From positions 62,001 through 126,000 of the forward strand of contig NZ_JBBEXE010000008.1 of NCBI RefSeq assembly GCF_037645805.1: a stretch of DNA of 64,000 nucleotides. The letters are read 5' to 3'. Position 1 is the first letter of the stretch; every line of letters begins with the position of its first letter. The DNA comes from Leptobacterium_A meishanense. GTDB lineage: Bacteria; Bacteroidota; Bacteroidia; Flavobacteriales; Flavobacteriaceae. The position numbers were made by a program, and so were the translations under genes. The notes beneath the pieces were generated by a model, which was given only the letters and a program-made list of their open reading frames with translations, had not been told where the DNA came from and searched no databases. Below, in pieces: positions 1 through 8,509 of this stretch.

Positions 1-614
1 ATATCTATTATATGCGCTATAAAAATCAATTAGTGCTTACAGGGGAGCTGGACAATTCGGGATTCCCTATCCGGGCAAATAGTGGCGACAGTTACCGCTT
101 AGGTCTTGAAATAGATGCCAACGTCAAACTTTCTGATAAATTTACAATACAACCTAATATAGCATTAAGTACCAACCGCAATATTGATTTTGTTTTTCAA
201 AAAGATGGCGTACTTCAAAATTTAGGAGAAACACATATTTCGTATTCTCCCGGGATCATAGCCGGAAATATACTTGCCTATAGACCGATTGAAAGCGTAC
301 AACTATCATTTTTGTCAAAATATGTAGGGAAGCAGTATATGGGAAATATTGATGCAGCCTCATCAATACTGGAGAGCTATTTTGTGAATGACATTAACCT
401 GCAATATGAGCTGAAAACAAGGGCATTTTTTAAATCAATTGTATTTAATGCCCTTATAAACAATGTTTTTGATGAGCAGTATGAATCTAATGGTTTCTTT
501 TTTACTTTTGATGATGATTTCTCGAATCCGGGAACGGTAACAACAGTTGAAGGAGCTGGTTTTTACCCGCAAGCAGGAATCAACTTTCTTGCAGGCGTTA
601 CGTTTAAGTTTTAA
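1..614 (+). CDS. TonB-dependent receptor, C-terminal fragment (cut by window start)
   Basis: This is the end of an outer-membrane beta-barrel receptor; the reading frame is open from base 3, so the start lies outside the window. The visible 200-odd residues alternate hydrophobic and polar strands, carry the short phrase NNVFDEQYESNG typical of the last strands of TonB-dependent receptors, and finish with aromatic residues (GVTFKF), the usual outer-membrane assembly signal. Such receptors import siderophores, vitamins or glycans with energy from TonB. The plug and N-terminal domains are not visible, so the substrate cannot be guessed. The next gene lies on the opposite strand, so this is the last gene of its transcript. 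Confidence 0.85.
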   Translation, partial: IYYMRYKNQLVLTGELDNSGFPIRANSGDSYRLGLEIDANVKLSDKFTIQPNIALSTNRNIDFVFQKDGVLQNLGETHISYSPGIIAGNILAYRPIESVQLSFLSKYVGKQYMGNIDAASSILESYFVNDINLQYELKTRAFFKSIVFNALINNVFDEQYESNGFFFTFDDDFSNPGTVTTVEGAGFYPQAGINFLAGVTFKF

Positions 615-626
615 TAAAAAAGAAGC

Positions 627-1073
627 TTAATTAGAAATAGTAACAATGTCACCAACTATAGTAGTTCGATAATTTAACAACCCATAAGTGCGTTCTGCTT
701 GGGGCTCACTCAGTAATTGTCCGTTGAATAAACTATATTCATAATCTTCACAAGCACAGACACAATTGGTTCCACCATCAATCGTCATTGTAGAGCAATT
801 GTTGGGGGCATGGTTAGGGCAGCTTGCTTCCCAAGCAAAAAATGGATTATTCCCTAAGCCAGTGTTAATAACAAAAATACCACGTGTTCCTACTCCGGAA
901 TTCCCTATATAGACAGCATTTCCTATAGTGTTCAGGCTATTATATAAAGGCAGGTTTAGATTAATTTCAAATCTAAAACCAATTTCTTGTAAAAATGGGT
1001 TTCTATCGGAAGAACTATCGCCACTGCAAGCAATGAACAACAAAGTGGTAATAAACATGAACTTCTTCCTCAT
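627..1073 (-). CDS. Lipoprotein with a degenerate Rieske-like domain
   Basis: A 148-residue protein. I chose the ATG at 1073 because it gives a clean lipoprotein signal: MRKKF followed by a hydrophobic stretch ending LFIAC, then an SGDSSS linker. The C-terminal half resembles a Rieske 2Fe-2S domain: a CPNH pair, then a CACEDYEY segment at the place where Rieske proteins have CPCHGSxF, then the usual NGQLLSEP...TYGLLNY strand pattern. The first motif is C-x-x-H rather than C-x-H, and the second histidine is replaced by an acidic residue. A normal Rieske cluster is therefore unlikely; extra cysteines could form disulfides or bind another metal. It is divergent from greA. The Rieske-like assignment is from pattern only. 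Confidence 0.65.
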   Translation of the reverse strand: MRKKFMFITTLLFIACSGDSSSDRNPFLQEIGFRFEINLNLPLYNSLNTIGNAVYIGNSGVGTRGIFVINTGLGNNPFFAWEASCPNHAPNNCSTMTIDGGTNCVCACEDYEYSLFNGQLLSEPQAERTYGLLNYRTTIVGDIVTISN

Positions 1074-1127
1074 TATTTTTTCTTTTAATGCAAGGTACAC
1101 AAAAAAGCAAATTGAATAAAAATTTTG

Positions 1128-1135
1128 TATATTTG
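1128..1135 (+). promoter_or_regulatory. Putative -7 element for greA
   Basis: TATATTTG matches the Bacteroidota -7 consensus TAnnTTTG and lies 52 bases before the greA ATG. No convincing -33 TTTG at the right spacing is visible. Confidence 0.4.
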
Positions 1136-1186
1136 TTTTGAATCCGCTCGTTGAGGGGATTTTTTGTATTTATAAAAGATGAGGTT

Positions 1187-1663
1187 ATGAGCAATGTATC
1201 ATACTATACAGCAGAAGGCTTAAAGAAATTAAGAGAAGAACTCGATCACTTAAAAAGTATAGAGCGGCCTAAGGCATCACAAGCAATTGCTGAAGCCAGA
1301 GATAAAGGGGATTTGTCTGAAAATGCGGAATACGATGCTGCCAAAGAAGCACAAGGGCTTTTGGAATTGAAAATCTCGAAATTAGAAGAAACATTATCCA
1401 ATGCAAGGCTGATAGACGAATCACAATTAGATGTATCTAAAGTATTGGTATTATCTACGGTAAAGATCAAGAATCAAATAAATGGTATGGAAATGACCTA
1501 TAAGTTGGTGGCTGAGAGTGAGGCAGATTTAAAGACAGGAAAAATTTCAGTGAGCTCACCTATAGGAAAAGGCTTGTTAGGTAAATCAGTAGGGGAAATA
1601 GCAGAAATAAGTGTTCCCAATGGAACGCTGAAATTTGAGATATTAGAAATTACCAGGGAATAA
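1187..1663 (+). CDS. greA: Transcription elongation factor GreA
   Basis: A 158-residue GreA. It rescues backtracked RNA polymerase by stimulating cleavage of the nascent transcript. The N-terminal coiled coil is clear (YYTAEGLKKLREELDHL, then RDKGDLSENAEYDAAKEAQ with the acidic tip residues). The C-terminal FKBP-like domain holds the SPIGKGLLGKSVGE strand pattern. The ATG at 1187 gives the usual family length; an in-frame TTG at 1151 would add 12 unrelated residues. The HIT-family gene follows after two bases, so the two are probably cotranscribed. Confidence 0.95.
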   Translation: MSNVSYYTAEGLKKLREELDHLKSIERPKASQAIAEARDKGDLSENAEYDAAKEAQGLLELKISKLEETLSNARLIDESQLDVSKVLVLSTVKIKNQINGMEMTYKLVAESEADLKTGKISVSSPIGKGLLGKSVGEIAEISVPNGTLKFEILEITRE

Positions 1664-1665
1664 TA

Positions 1666-2058
1666 ATGGCGAGCATATTTACAAGGATTATAAATGGAGA
1701 AATACCTTGCTACAAAATAGCGGAAGATGAACGTTTTTTCGCTTTTTTAGACATTAACCCCAATGCAAAAGGGCACACACTATGCATTCCTAAAAAAGAA
1801 GTAGATAAGATTTTTGATTTGGATGAAACCATGTATGAAGGGCTTATGAAGTTTTCTCGCAAAGTAGCTAAAGCATTAGAAAAAATAGTCCCTTGTAAAC
1901 GTATTGGAGTAGCTGTAGTGGGGTTAGAAGTGCCACATGTACATGTACACCTTATCCCGTTAAACGATATGAAAGAAATGACTTTTCAACACAAAGTAAC
2001 CCTTTCGCCTCAGGAATTTGAGTTATTGGCAAAGGAAATACAATCAAAAATCAATTAA
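1666..2058 (+). CDS. HIT family protein (Hint-like nucleotide hydrolase)
   Basis: A 130-residue histidine-triad protein of the Hint branch, which hydrolyses nucleoside phosphoramidates or aminoacyl-AMP. The N-terminus (SIFTRIINGEIPCYKIAED) and the FAFLDINPNAKGHTL strand are typical, and the catalytic triad motif HVHVHLIPL is intact near residue 91. The start lies two bases after greA. The last 8 bases overlap the end of the convergent zinc-ribbon gene. Physiological substrate unknown. Confidence 0.92.
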   Translation: MASIFTRIINGEIPCYKIAEDERFFAFLDINPNAKGHTLCIPKKEVDKIFDLDETMYEGLMKFSRKVAKALEKIVPCKRIGVAVVGLEVPHVHVHLIPLNDMKEMTFQHKVTLSPQEFELLAKEIQSKIN

Positions 2059-2407
2059 CATATATTAACCATAAGAGTATCCCGCTGACAGCGAGTAGGC
2101 CAATAACAATACTAATTAGAGCAAAAAAAGTATACCTTGAAGATGTTTTCTTGGGTTCTACAAGTTTTTCATAATAAGACAGCACACGCTCCATATCATT
2201 GTCCCAATCAACAGGGTAAATAGGAGAACCACACTTTTCACAGGCTACGGTTTTACTAATTTCATCAGTAATTTTAACCAAAAAAGGTGTTTTAATAAGT
2301 TTTTGATGGAACGATAGGATCAAACCATCATTTGAAAAACAAACTGGACAGTTGTTCGTCAAGGGAATATCTTTAATAGGGACTTGTCGTTCTTCAGAAG
2401 TAAACAT
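2051..2407 (-). CDS. Zinc-ribbon membrane-anchored protein, function unknown
   Basis: A 118-residue protein with two CxxC pairs (CPVC near residue 20, CEKC near residue 56) that should form a zinc ribbon facing the cytoplasm, and one C-terminal membrane segment (FFALISIVIGLLAVSGILLWLIYV). Its ATG overlaps the TAA stop of the upstream sensor kinase by one base (TAATG), so translation is probably coupled and it may assist that kinase. I do not recognise a named family. Confidence 0.75.
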   Translation of the reverse strand: MFTSEERQVPIKDIPLTNNCPVCFSNDGLILSFHQKLIKTPFLVKITDEISKTVACEKCGSPIYPVDWDNDMERVLSYYEKLVEPKKTSSRYTFFALISIVIGLLAVSGILLWLIYVN

Positions 2408-3552
2408 TATGTAATTATTTTTAATAAAACCTCCATGGTAGTACCCTTATCCATTTCAGAAGATACTACACTGATTTTTCCTTTATGGTAATCTTCTACA
2501 ATTCGCTTTACCAATGAAAGGCCTAATCCCCAACCTCTTTTTTTAGTAGTGAACCCTGGAGCAAATATTTTTTTGTGATTTTTTTTTGAAATGCCTTTCC
2601 CGGTATCAGTAATCAATATTTTTACATATCCCCCATCAGGTATGACACTAATATTTAGAGTACCCTGTCCTTTCATAGCGTCAATACCATTCACTACTAA
2701 ATTCTCGATGGTCCAGCTAAATAGCTGAGGGTTCAAGAGAACAGGGACAGGTTCTTTAGGGGCATTAAACTCAAAACGGATTAATTTTGAATTTCTTGCT
2801 TTTAAATAATTATAAGCTTCTTTTGTTTGGGTTACAACATCCATTTTTTTAAGTACAGGGACTGATCCTATTTTGGAAAAACGCTCAGCAATGGTCTGTA
2901 AACGGCCAATGTCTTTTTCAATTTCCTCTGTGATGGAAGCATCAATATTTTCAGTTTTTAGTATTTCAGCCCAACCGAGCAGCGAAGAAAGTGGCGTGCC
3001 TATTTGGTGTGCAGTCTCTTTTGCCATTCCTGCCCATAATTTGTTCTGTTCCATTACTTTAGAAGTCCTGTAAAAGAAGAAAATAACAGCTCCAAATAAG
3101 AAAATAATGAGCAGCAATGCTAAAGGATAATATTTGAGCTTATTAAGAAGCTCAGAATTTCCGTAATAAAGTGTTGCCAGTTTTACATCTTTATCTACAA
3201 CTTCTATCGGGGTATTTTGAGCAGAAAAAGCCTTTATTTTTTTCTGGATATAAAGGCTATCCATTTCCTTTTTTTCGAAATTACTGGTAAACACTTTACC
3301 CTTTATATTTACCAGGATCATAGGATTTGATGTATTAGAAGCAATGATTTTAAGAGCAAGCTCTAAATTAGCATCTTCTGTAGCTGTAATAAGTGTTTGT
3401 TGAGCAGCAGCCCATACTTGCATTTTGGTACGTTCTTCTTCTTTAACTCTTTGAAAAAACACATATGTATTCCATAAGATAAGTGATACAATTATGAAAG
3501 AAGAGACAATAAGAATCCACTTAACATTATTTTTTCGATTGCCTAATGCCAT
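2407..3552 (-). CDS. Sensor histidine kinase, orphan
   Basis: A 381-residue membrane kinase. The ATG at 3552 is preferred to an in-frame TTG three codons upstream. Layout: membrane segment near residues 11-31, a periplasmic domain of about 110 residues, a second membrane segment near 143-161, a dimerisation/phosphoacceptor helix with ETAHQIGTPLSSL (His near 182), then an ATPase domain with N box VVNGIDAM, G1 DTGKGI and G2 GWGLGLSL. No response regulator gene lies next to it; the only coupled partner is the zinc-ribbon gene. The stimulus is unknown. The HQIGTP form of the H box is common in Bacteroidota kinases. Confidence 0.9.
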   Translation of the reverse strand: MALGNRKNNVKWILIVSSFIIVSLILWNTYVFFQRVKEEERTKMQVWAAAQQTLITATEDANLELALKIIASNTSNPMILVNIKGKVFTSNFEKKEMDSLYIQKKIKAFSAQNTPIEVVDKDVKLATLYYGNSELLNKLKYYPLALLLIIFLFGAVIFFFYRTSKVMEQNKLWAGMAKETAHQIGTPLSSLLGWAEILKTENIDASITEEIEKDIGRLQTIAERFSKIGSVPVLKKMDVVTQTKEAYNYLKARNSKLIRFEFNAPKEPVPVLLNPQLFSWTIENLVVNGIDAMKGQGTLNISVIPDGGYVKILITDTGKGISKKNHKKIFAPGFTTKKRGWGLGLSLVKRIVEDYHKGKISVVSSEMDKGTTMEVLLKIIT

Positions 3553-3643
3553 ACATAACAAGTTTCTAACACTAAATATAAAGTAAAACCATTAGAAATA
3601 TTGTTTACATACCGAATCATTTTTTAAGCTCTTATACTTTCGT

Positions 3644-3651
3644 TACTTTTG
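3644..3651 (+). promoter_or_regulatory. Putative -7 element for the flavin reductase-like gene
   Basis: TACTTTTG fits TAnnTTTG and ends 19 bases before the ATG at 3671, giving a short leader. The -33 box is not clear. Confidence 0.4.
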
Positions 3652-3670
3652 TAAGAGAAATTGCAAGAAA

Positions 3671-4543
3671 ATGTATTCCATTATTCCGGGAGAAATACCG
3701 ACCTCAAAGCTTCATGGATATCTACTTGGTGCAGTAGCACCAAGACCTATTGCATTTGCCAGCACTGTAAATGAGGATGGAGTTCCAAACCTGTCACCGT
3801 ACAGCTTTTTTAATGTATTTAGCTCTAATCCTCCTATCATGATATTTTCACCTAACAGGCGGGTGCGCGATAATACAACGAAGCATACATTAGAAAACAT
3901 AAAAAGGACAAAGGAAGTAGTCATAAATGTGGTCGATTATAATATTGTTCAACAAATGTCACTATCGAGTAGTGAATACCCTGAAGGGATAAATGAATTT
4001 GAAAAATCAGGGTTGACAATGTTGTCTTCTGATATTGTAAGACCATTTCGTGTAGCAGAATCCCCTGTTCAGTTTGAATGTAAAGTCCGGGAAGTCATAG
4101 AATTGGGAAAAGAAGGGGGAGCAGGGAACCTGATTCTTTGTGAGGTAGTAAAGATTCATATCAATGAAGCTGTTTTAGACGAAAATAAAAGTATAGACCA
4201 GCACAAAATTGATTTGGTAAGCAGAATGGGAAGAAACTGGTACTGTAGGGCAAATCAAGGAATGTTTGAAGTCCCAAAACCATTAGCAACACCCGGTATA
4301 GGGGTTGACCAAATTCCTGATGCTATTCGTTATAGTAATGTCTTAACAGGAAATGATTTAGGAAAATTAGGAAATATTGAGAAGCTGCCTTCAAAAGAGG
4401 AGGTAGATGATTTTGTAAATAATTCAATTGAAATAAAAACAATTTTAAGTGCCGATGATGAAACTAAAAAACATCAAAAGGCCCAAGAATATTTAAACAA
4501 CGATGATATACTTTCAGCATGGAAAGTACTTTTAGCAAATTAA
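3671..4543 (+). CDS. Flavin reductase-like FMN-binding split-barrel protein
   Basis: A 290-residue member of the flavin reductase-like family. The first about 190 residues form the FMN-binding split barrel: APRPIAFASTVNEDGVPNLSPYSFFNVFSSNPP is the characteristic FMN-pocket region (quoted parts: APRPIAFAST, NLSPYSFFN), followed by DNTTKHTLENIKRT. The family includes NAD(P)H:flavin reductases and proteins of unknown redox partner. The last about 100 residues (IEKLPSKEEVDDFVNNSIE onward) look helical and are an extension outside the barrel. Only four bases separate it from the DUF3127 gene, so the two form an operon. Confidence 0.85.
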   Translation: MYSIIPGEIPTSKLHGYLLGAVAPRPIAFASTVNEDGVPNLSPYSFFNVFSSNPPIMIFSPNRRVRDNTTKHTLENIKRTKEVVINVVDYNIVQQMSLSSSEYPEGINEFEKSGLTMLSSDIVRPFRVAESPVQFECKVREVIELGKEGGAGNLILCEVVKIHINEAVLDENKSIDQHKIDLVSRMGRNWYCRANQGMFEVPKPLATPGIGVDQIPDAIRYSNVLTGNDLGKLGNIEKLPSKEEVDDFVNNSIEIKTILSADDETKKHQKAQEYLNNDDILSAWKVLLAN

Positions 4544-4547
4544 AATT

Positions 4548-4922
4548 ATGGAAATACAAGGAAAAATTAAATTCATTGATGAAACCAAAACATATGGAGC
4601 CAATGGTTTTAGAAAAAGAGAACTGGTCATTACAACAGAAGAACAGTACCCACAACATATTTTGGTTGAATTTATTCAAGAAAAATGTGATTTATTAGAT
4701 GCTTTTGAAGTAGGGCAACAAGCCAAAATCAGTATTAATTTAAGAGGAAGGGAGTGGGTAAATCCTCAAGGAGAAACAAAATATTTTAATTCCATTCAAG
4801 GATGGAGAATAGAAAACCTGCAGCAAGATACTATGCCTGACAATGGGTCGGTACCTCCCATGGATGCTTTTGAGCCTGCAAATGACTTTAAAGAAGAAGA
4901 GCATGACGATTTGCCATTTTAG
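4548..4922 (+). CDS. DUF3127 family protein with SSB-like acidic tail
   Basis: A 124-residue protein matching the DUF3127 family of Bacteroidota. The N-terminal about 85 residues look like a small beta-barrel (MEIQGKIKFIDETKTYG, KRELVITTEE, AKISINLRGREW, YFNSIQGWRIE). The C-terminus is a flexible acidic segment ending EEEHDDLPF, very close to the DDxPF tip by which single-stranded DNA-binding proteins recruit repair and replication proteins. A DNA-related function is therefore possible but is inference. A good terminator follows immediately. Confidence 0.8.
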   Translation: MEIQGKIKFIDETKTYGANGFRKRELVITTEEQYPQHILVEFIQEKCDLLDAFEVGQQAKISINLRGREWVNPQGETKYFNSIQGWRIENLQQDTMPDNGSVPPMDAFEPANDFKEEEHDDLPF

Positions 4923-4947
4923 TCACATAAAATAAAATGATTAACTA

Positions 4948-4977
4948 AAAAAAGAGAGGTTAAGACCTCTCTTTTTT
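4948..4977 (+). terminator. Rho-independent terminator after DUF3127 gene
   Basis: Perfect inverted repeat AGAGAGGT-TAAG-ACCTCTCT flanked by A and T runs. It ends the flavin reductase-DUF3127 operon. Confidence 0.85.
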
Positions 4978-5021
4978 CTTTTTAGCATGAATGTAGTATT
5001 TTGACAAAAATTTAATAACAT

Positions 5022-6398
5022 ATGAATATTGTCAACACAGTTGAGACACTTTTTAAAAAATATTTGCCGTCCCCTTTTACTATAGCAGTATTGTTAACGC
5101 TACTTACAATGGTATTGGCCTTTTTTTTCACAACCTCCCCTGAAGGACAAAATCATGCAGTAAATATCCTCAAATATTGGGAAGGCGGAATCTGGAATAC
5201 GGGACTTTTGGTATTCGCCTATCAGATGATGCTGATTTTGGTATTGGGGCATATATTAGTACTTAGTAAACCTATTAGTAGGGTTATTCTATACATCACG
5301 CGATATGCAAGCAATACATCAAATGCAGCAGTGTTGGTAAGTGTAACCACCATGCTGGTATCTTTTTTTAATTGGGGCTTAGGTCTGATTTTCGGAGCCA
5401 TACTAGCACGAAAAATAGGAGAACATGCACAACAAGAAAATATTGAGATAAACTATCCTATTATTGGAGCCTCCGGTTATGTAGGGTTAATGATATGGCA
5501 TGGAGGGCTTAGTGGTTCAGCACCACTAAAAGTAGCAGAGGAAGGGCACTTAAATAATTTGATGACAGGGATTTCAAATGTTGATATTTTAGAACAGTTG
5601 CCTAATTTGATCTCTACTCAGGAAACTATTTTCAGTTGGTGGAATATAACACTGTTTGTGGTGCTATTGGTGATAGTGCCCTTTATCCTATTTCAAATAG
5701 GGAAGAAAGCGAAACATACAAAGATGGACTTAAAAGAATATCGTTTTGAGTCTTCTTCAGCTAAAAACATTAAAGGAGCAGAGCGGCTGGACTATTCTAT
5801 GGTAACAGCGATTATCTTTGGAGCGATTATACTTGGAACATTCATTGTACAATACCATTCTTCATTAAGCGCATTGAATATTACACCTAACTTGTTAAAC
5901 TTCTTTATGTTAGGCATGGCAATACTATTTCACGGAAGCTTTCATAGCTTTTTAAAGGCATTGGATGAAGCCATAAAAGGAGCAACAGGAATTCTTGTTC
6001 AATTTCCTTTATATTTTGGGATTATGGGTATTATGAGCAGTAGTGGAATGGTCAATGAGATTGCCGGCTTTTTTGTTTCCATTGCCAATGACACCACATT
6101 GCCCATAGTTACTTTTTTCAGTGCCGGATTGGTAAATATTTTTGTGCCCAGTGGAGGAGGCCAATGGGCCATTCAAGGGCCTATTGTAATAGAATCAGCT
6201 ATAAAACTTGGGGTTTCATTGCCTAAAATAGTAATGGCAATGGCATACGGGGACCAAATCACTAATATGCTACAACCTTTTTGGGCACTCCCCTTGTTGG
6301 GGATTACCAGACTAAAGGCAAAAGAAATTTTACCTTACACATTATTACTAATGTTGTGTGGCATGGCTGTGTTTCTAATAGGACTGTTATTAATGTAA
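5022..6398 (+). CDS. Short-chain fatty acid transporter, AtoE family
   Basis: A 458-residue polytopic inner-membrane protein of the short-chain fatty acid transporter family (AtoE-like). About a dozen hydrophobic segments are visible. Characteristic stretches are LPSPFTIAVLLTLLTM at the N-terminus, FNWGLGLIFGAILARKIG near residue 115, and VNIFVPSGGGQWAIQGPI near residue 370. Predicted role: uptake of acetoacetate, butyrate or similar acids. It stands alone between two hairpins; no neighbouring beta-oxidation genes support the substrate. Confidence 0.85.
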   Translation: MNIVNTVETLFKKYLPSPFTIAVLLTLLTMVLAFFFTTSPEGQNHAVNILKYWEGGIWNTGLLVFAYQMMLILVLGHILVLSKPISRVILYITRYASNTSNAAVLVSVTTMLVSFFNWGLGLIFGAILARKIGEHAQQENIEINYPIIGASGYVGLMIWHGGLSGSAPLKVAEEGHLNNLMTGISNVDILEQLPNLISTQETIFSWWNITLFVVLLVIVPFILFQIGKKAKHTKMDLKEYRFESSSAKNIKGAERLDYSMVTAIIFGAIILGTFIVQYHSSLSALNITPNLLNFFMLGMAILFHGSFHSFLKALDEAIKGATGILVQFPLYFGIMGIMSSSGMVNEIAGFFVSIANDTTLPIVTFFSAGLVNIFVPSGGGQWAIQGPIVIESAIKLGVSLPKIVMAMAYGDQITNMLQPFWALPLLGITRLKAKEILPYTLLLMLCGMAVFLIGLLLM

Positions 6399-6399
6399 A

Positions 6400-6423
6400 A
6401 AGCCTCGGCATACACCAAGGCTT
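6400..6423 (-). terminator. Hairpin between AtoE gene and aat
   Basis: AAGCCTCGG and CCAAGGCTT pair with one mismatch over a 6-base loop. The T run is on the minus-strand side, so as a plus-strand terminator it is weak; it may act in both directions or be an incidental hairpin. Confidence 0.4.
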
Positions 6424-6590
6424 AATGTTGTGGTTTTAGGTATGTCTTTACACCAAACTCAAAAAGCAATGATGAAAAATAAATTTATGTGCAAAGACAA
6501 ACACAAATTTCAATAAAATAATTAAGACTTCAAAGAAAAAAGTGTTTTTTTGAACAGAAAGTAATAAATGCTTTATTCATTTAATAATTT

Positions 6591-7226
6591 ATGTACCATC
6601 TAACAGAAGAAATAAAATTTCCCTCAATAAAAAATGCAACAAAAGAAGGCATTATAGCTATTGGAGGGAACCTTTCCGTAAAACGGCTTCTTTTAGCGTA
6701 TAGAACAGGTATTTTTCCTTGGTATGAAGAAGGTACTCCAATTATATGGTGGAGCCCCGACCCTAGAATGGTGTTATTTCCGAACAAGCTGAAAATTTCT
6801 AAAAGCATGCAGCAAATAATGCGGAACAACACTTTTCAAGTTACGTACAATGAAGCCTTTAAAGATGTGATAACCCATTGTGCACATGTAAAACGAAAAG
6901 ATCAAAAGGGAACGTGGATTACAAAAGATATGATAACAGCCTATTGTAAATTGCATGAAGCAGGTCATGCTACCTCTGTAGAGGTGTGGAAAGAGAGTGA
7001 ATTGATAGGAGGGTTGTACGGAGTGGATTTAGGCCATATTTTTTGTGGAGAGAGTATGTTTTCTATAATTAACAATGCCTCCAAAGTAGCCTTCATCCAT
7101 TTAGTGCAAAGATTATATTCAGAGAACTATAAATTAATTGATTGTCAGGTTTACACTAAACACTTAGCCAGCTTGGGCGCTGAAGAAATTCCGCGAGCGG
7201 ATTTTTTAAAACTACTATCTAAATAA
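6591..7226 (+). CDS. aat: Leucyl/phenylalanyl-tRNA--protein transferase
   Basis: A 211-residue Aat. It adds Leu or Phe from aminoacyl-tRNA to the N-terminus of proteins with basic N-termini, marking them for ClpAP under the N-end rule. Family signatures are all present: GIIAIGGNLSVKRLLLAYRTGIFPWY near residues 20-45 (core GGNL, YRTGIFPW), IIWWSPDPRMVLFP, VEVWKESELIGGLYGVDLG and FCGESMF. Length is normal. It is monocistronic, convergent with tag across two bases. Confidence 0.93.
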   Translation: MYHLTEEIKFPSIKNATKEGIIAIGGNLSVKRLLLAYRTGIFPWYEEGTPIIWWSPDPRMVLFPNKLKISKSMQQIMRNNTFQVTYNEAFKDVITHCAHVKRKDQKGTWITKDMITAYCKLHEAGHATSVEVWKESELIGGLYGVDLGHIFCGESMFSIINNASKVAFIHLVQRLYSENYKLIDCQVYTKHLASLGAEEIPRADFLKLLSK

Positions 7227-7228
7227 AA

Positions 7229-7801
7229 CTACAATGTTTTAACTTCTTCATATCTGAAACAACCCACCTCATGATCGTTTACCATTCCGGTAGCTTGCAT
7301 ATGTGCATAGATAACCGTAGTCCCTACAAACTTAAACCCACACTTTTTCAAGTCCTTACTTATTTTATCCGATAATGGAGTATTTGCGGGGGCATCTTTA
7401 TAACTTTTAAAAGTATTCTGTATTGGTTTCCCATTGGTAAAGCTCCAAATGTAATTGCTAAAACTGCCAAATGCTTTCTGTACGTCCATAAAAGCTTGTG
7501 CATTGGTAATTGTTGCCTTTATTTTTAGTTTATTACGGATAATGCCTTCATTGTTTAGCAAACGCTCATAATCAGCATCTCCATAGGCAGCAATTTTTTT
7601 ATAATCAAAACCATCCAATGCTTTCCTGAAATTTTCCCGTTTCCGGAGGATAGTAATCCAACTCAATCCGGCCTGAAAAGCTTCCAGTATTAAAAATTCA
7701 AACAAAGTAGCATCGTCATATACAGGAACGCCCCATTCCTGGTCATGATAAGCTTCATAAAGCGGGTCGCCTACACACCAGCCACATCGGTGTTTTTCCA
7801 T
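7229..7801 (-). CDS. tag: DNA-3-methyladenine glycosylase I
   Basis: A 190-residue Tag glycosylase, excising 3-methyladenine in base excision repair. It opens with the zinc-binding CGWC and continues with DPLYEAYHDQEWGVP, then FLILEAFQAGLSWITILRKRENFR, the core of the family fold. The C-terminus contains the partner zinc ligands (HMQATGMVNDHEVGCFRY). Length is normal for the family. Confidence 0.95.
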   Translation of the reverse strand: MEKHRCGWCVGDPLYEAYHDQEWGVPVYDDATLFEFLILEAFQAGLSWITILRKRENFRKALDGFDYKKIAAYGDADYERLLNNEGIIRNKLKIKATITNAQAFMDVQKAFGSFSNYIWSFTNGKPIQNTFKSYKDAPANTPLSDKISKDLKKCGFKFVGTTVIYAHMQATGMVNDHEVGCFRYEEVKTL

Positions 7802-7878
7802 AATCTGATTTTTTGTAAGGATTCATTAAAATAACCACTAATGTAACAACTGTTACCTAAAAAACAACAAGACATTTT

Positions 7879-7886
7879 TAATTTTG
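7879..7886 (+). promoter_or_regulatory. Putative -7 element for thioredoxin-like gene
   Basis: TAATTTTG matches TAnnTTTG and ends 8 bases before the ATG at 7895, implying a very short leader. Confidence 0.4.
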
Positions 7887-7894
7887 CTTAAAAT

Positions 7895-8497
7895 ATGCAA
7901 GTCACAATAGAAAATATACTAGAAGAAAGTCTCCAAAAAGCCATGACTTATGGCGAATACAGAACATTGGTAGCTGAACTGGTTTCAGAGGGAAAATCAA
8001 CAGGGAATGAACAAACAGAAGCCCTTAGCAATTATTCCATGCTGAACGACCGGCGAATGAAACGTTTGGATAAAACAGTTAAATTATCTGAGGAAGTAAT
8101 AGAAAAAGCCAAAAGCTTTAAGGGTGATATTACATGGCTGGTACTGACGGAGAGTTGGTGCGGTGATGCAGCCCATGCAATGCCGGTGATGCAAAAAATA
8201 GCGAACCTTAATGAATGGATTGACTTTAAGGTAATCCTGAGAGATGAAAACGATGAATTAATGAGCCAGTTTTTAACAGATGGAAATAAATCCATTCCTA
8301 AACTCATTATGATTGATAATAATACCAAAGAAGTTATAAATTCATGGGGGCCAAGGCCTTCTATAGCCACAAGAATGGTAAAAGCCTATAAAGAAACACA
8401 TGGAACACTTACCCCTGAGTTCAAACAGGATCTACAGCTATGGTATAACAAAGACAAAGGGCAAAATACAGCAGCGGACCTTAGTCAATTATTGTAA
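7895..8497 (+). CDS. Thioredoxin-like protein with a single active-site cysteine
   Basis: A 200-residue cytoplasmic protein of the thioredoxin fold. An N-terminal helical part of about 75 residues is followed by the thioredoxin core: TWLVLTESWCGDAAHAMPVMQKIA near residues 84-107, a WCGDA active site in which the second cysteine is alanine, then the cis-proline strand NKSIPKLIMID. With one cysteine, classic dithiol reduction is not possible; a monothiol or non-redox role is more likely. It has its own promoter and no operon partner. Confidence 0.8.
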   Translation: MQVTIENILEESLQKAMTYGEYRTLVAELVSEGKSTGNEQTEALSNYSMLNDRRMKRLDKTVKLSEEVIEKAKSFKGDITWLVLTESWCGDAAHAMPVMQKIANLNEWIDFKVILRDENDELMSQFLTDGNKSIPKLIMIDNNTKEVINSWGPRPSIATRMVKAYKETHGTLTPEFKQDLQLWYNKDKGQNTAADLSQLL

Positions 8498-8509
8498 AAA
8501 AGGAAAATG

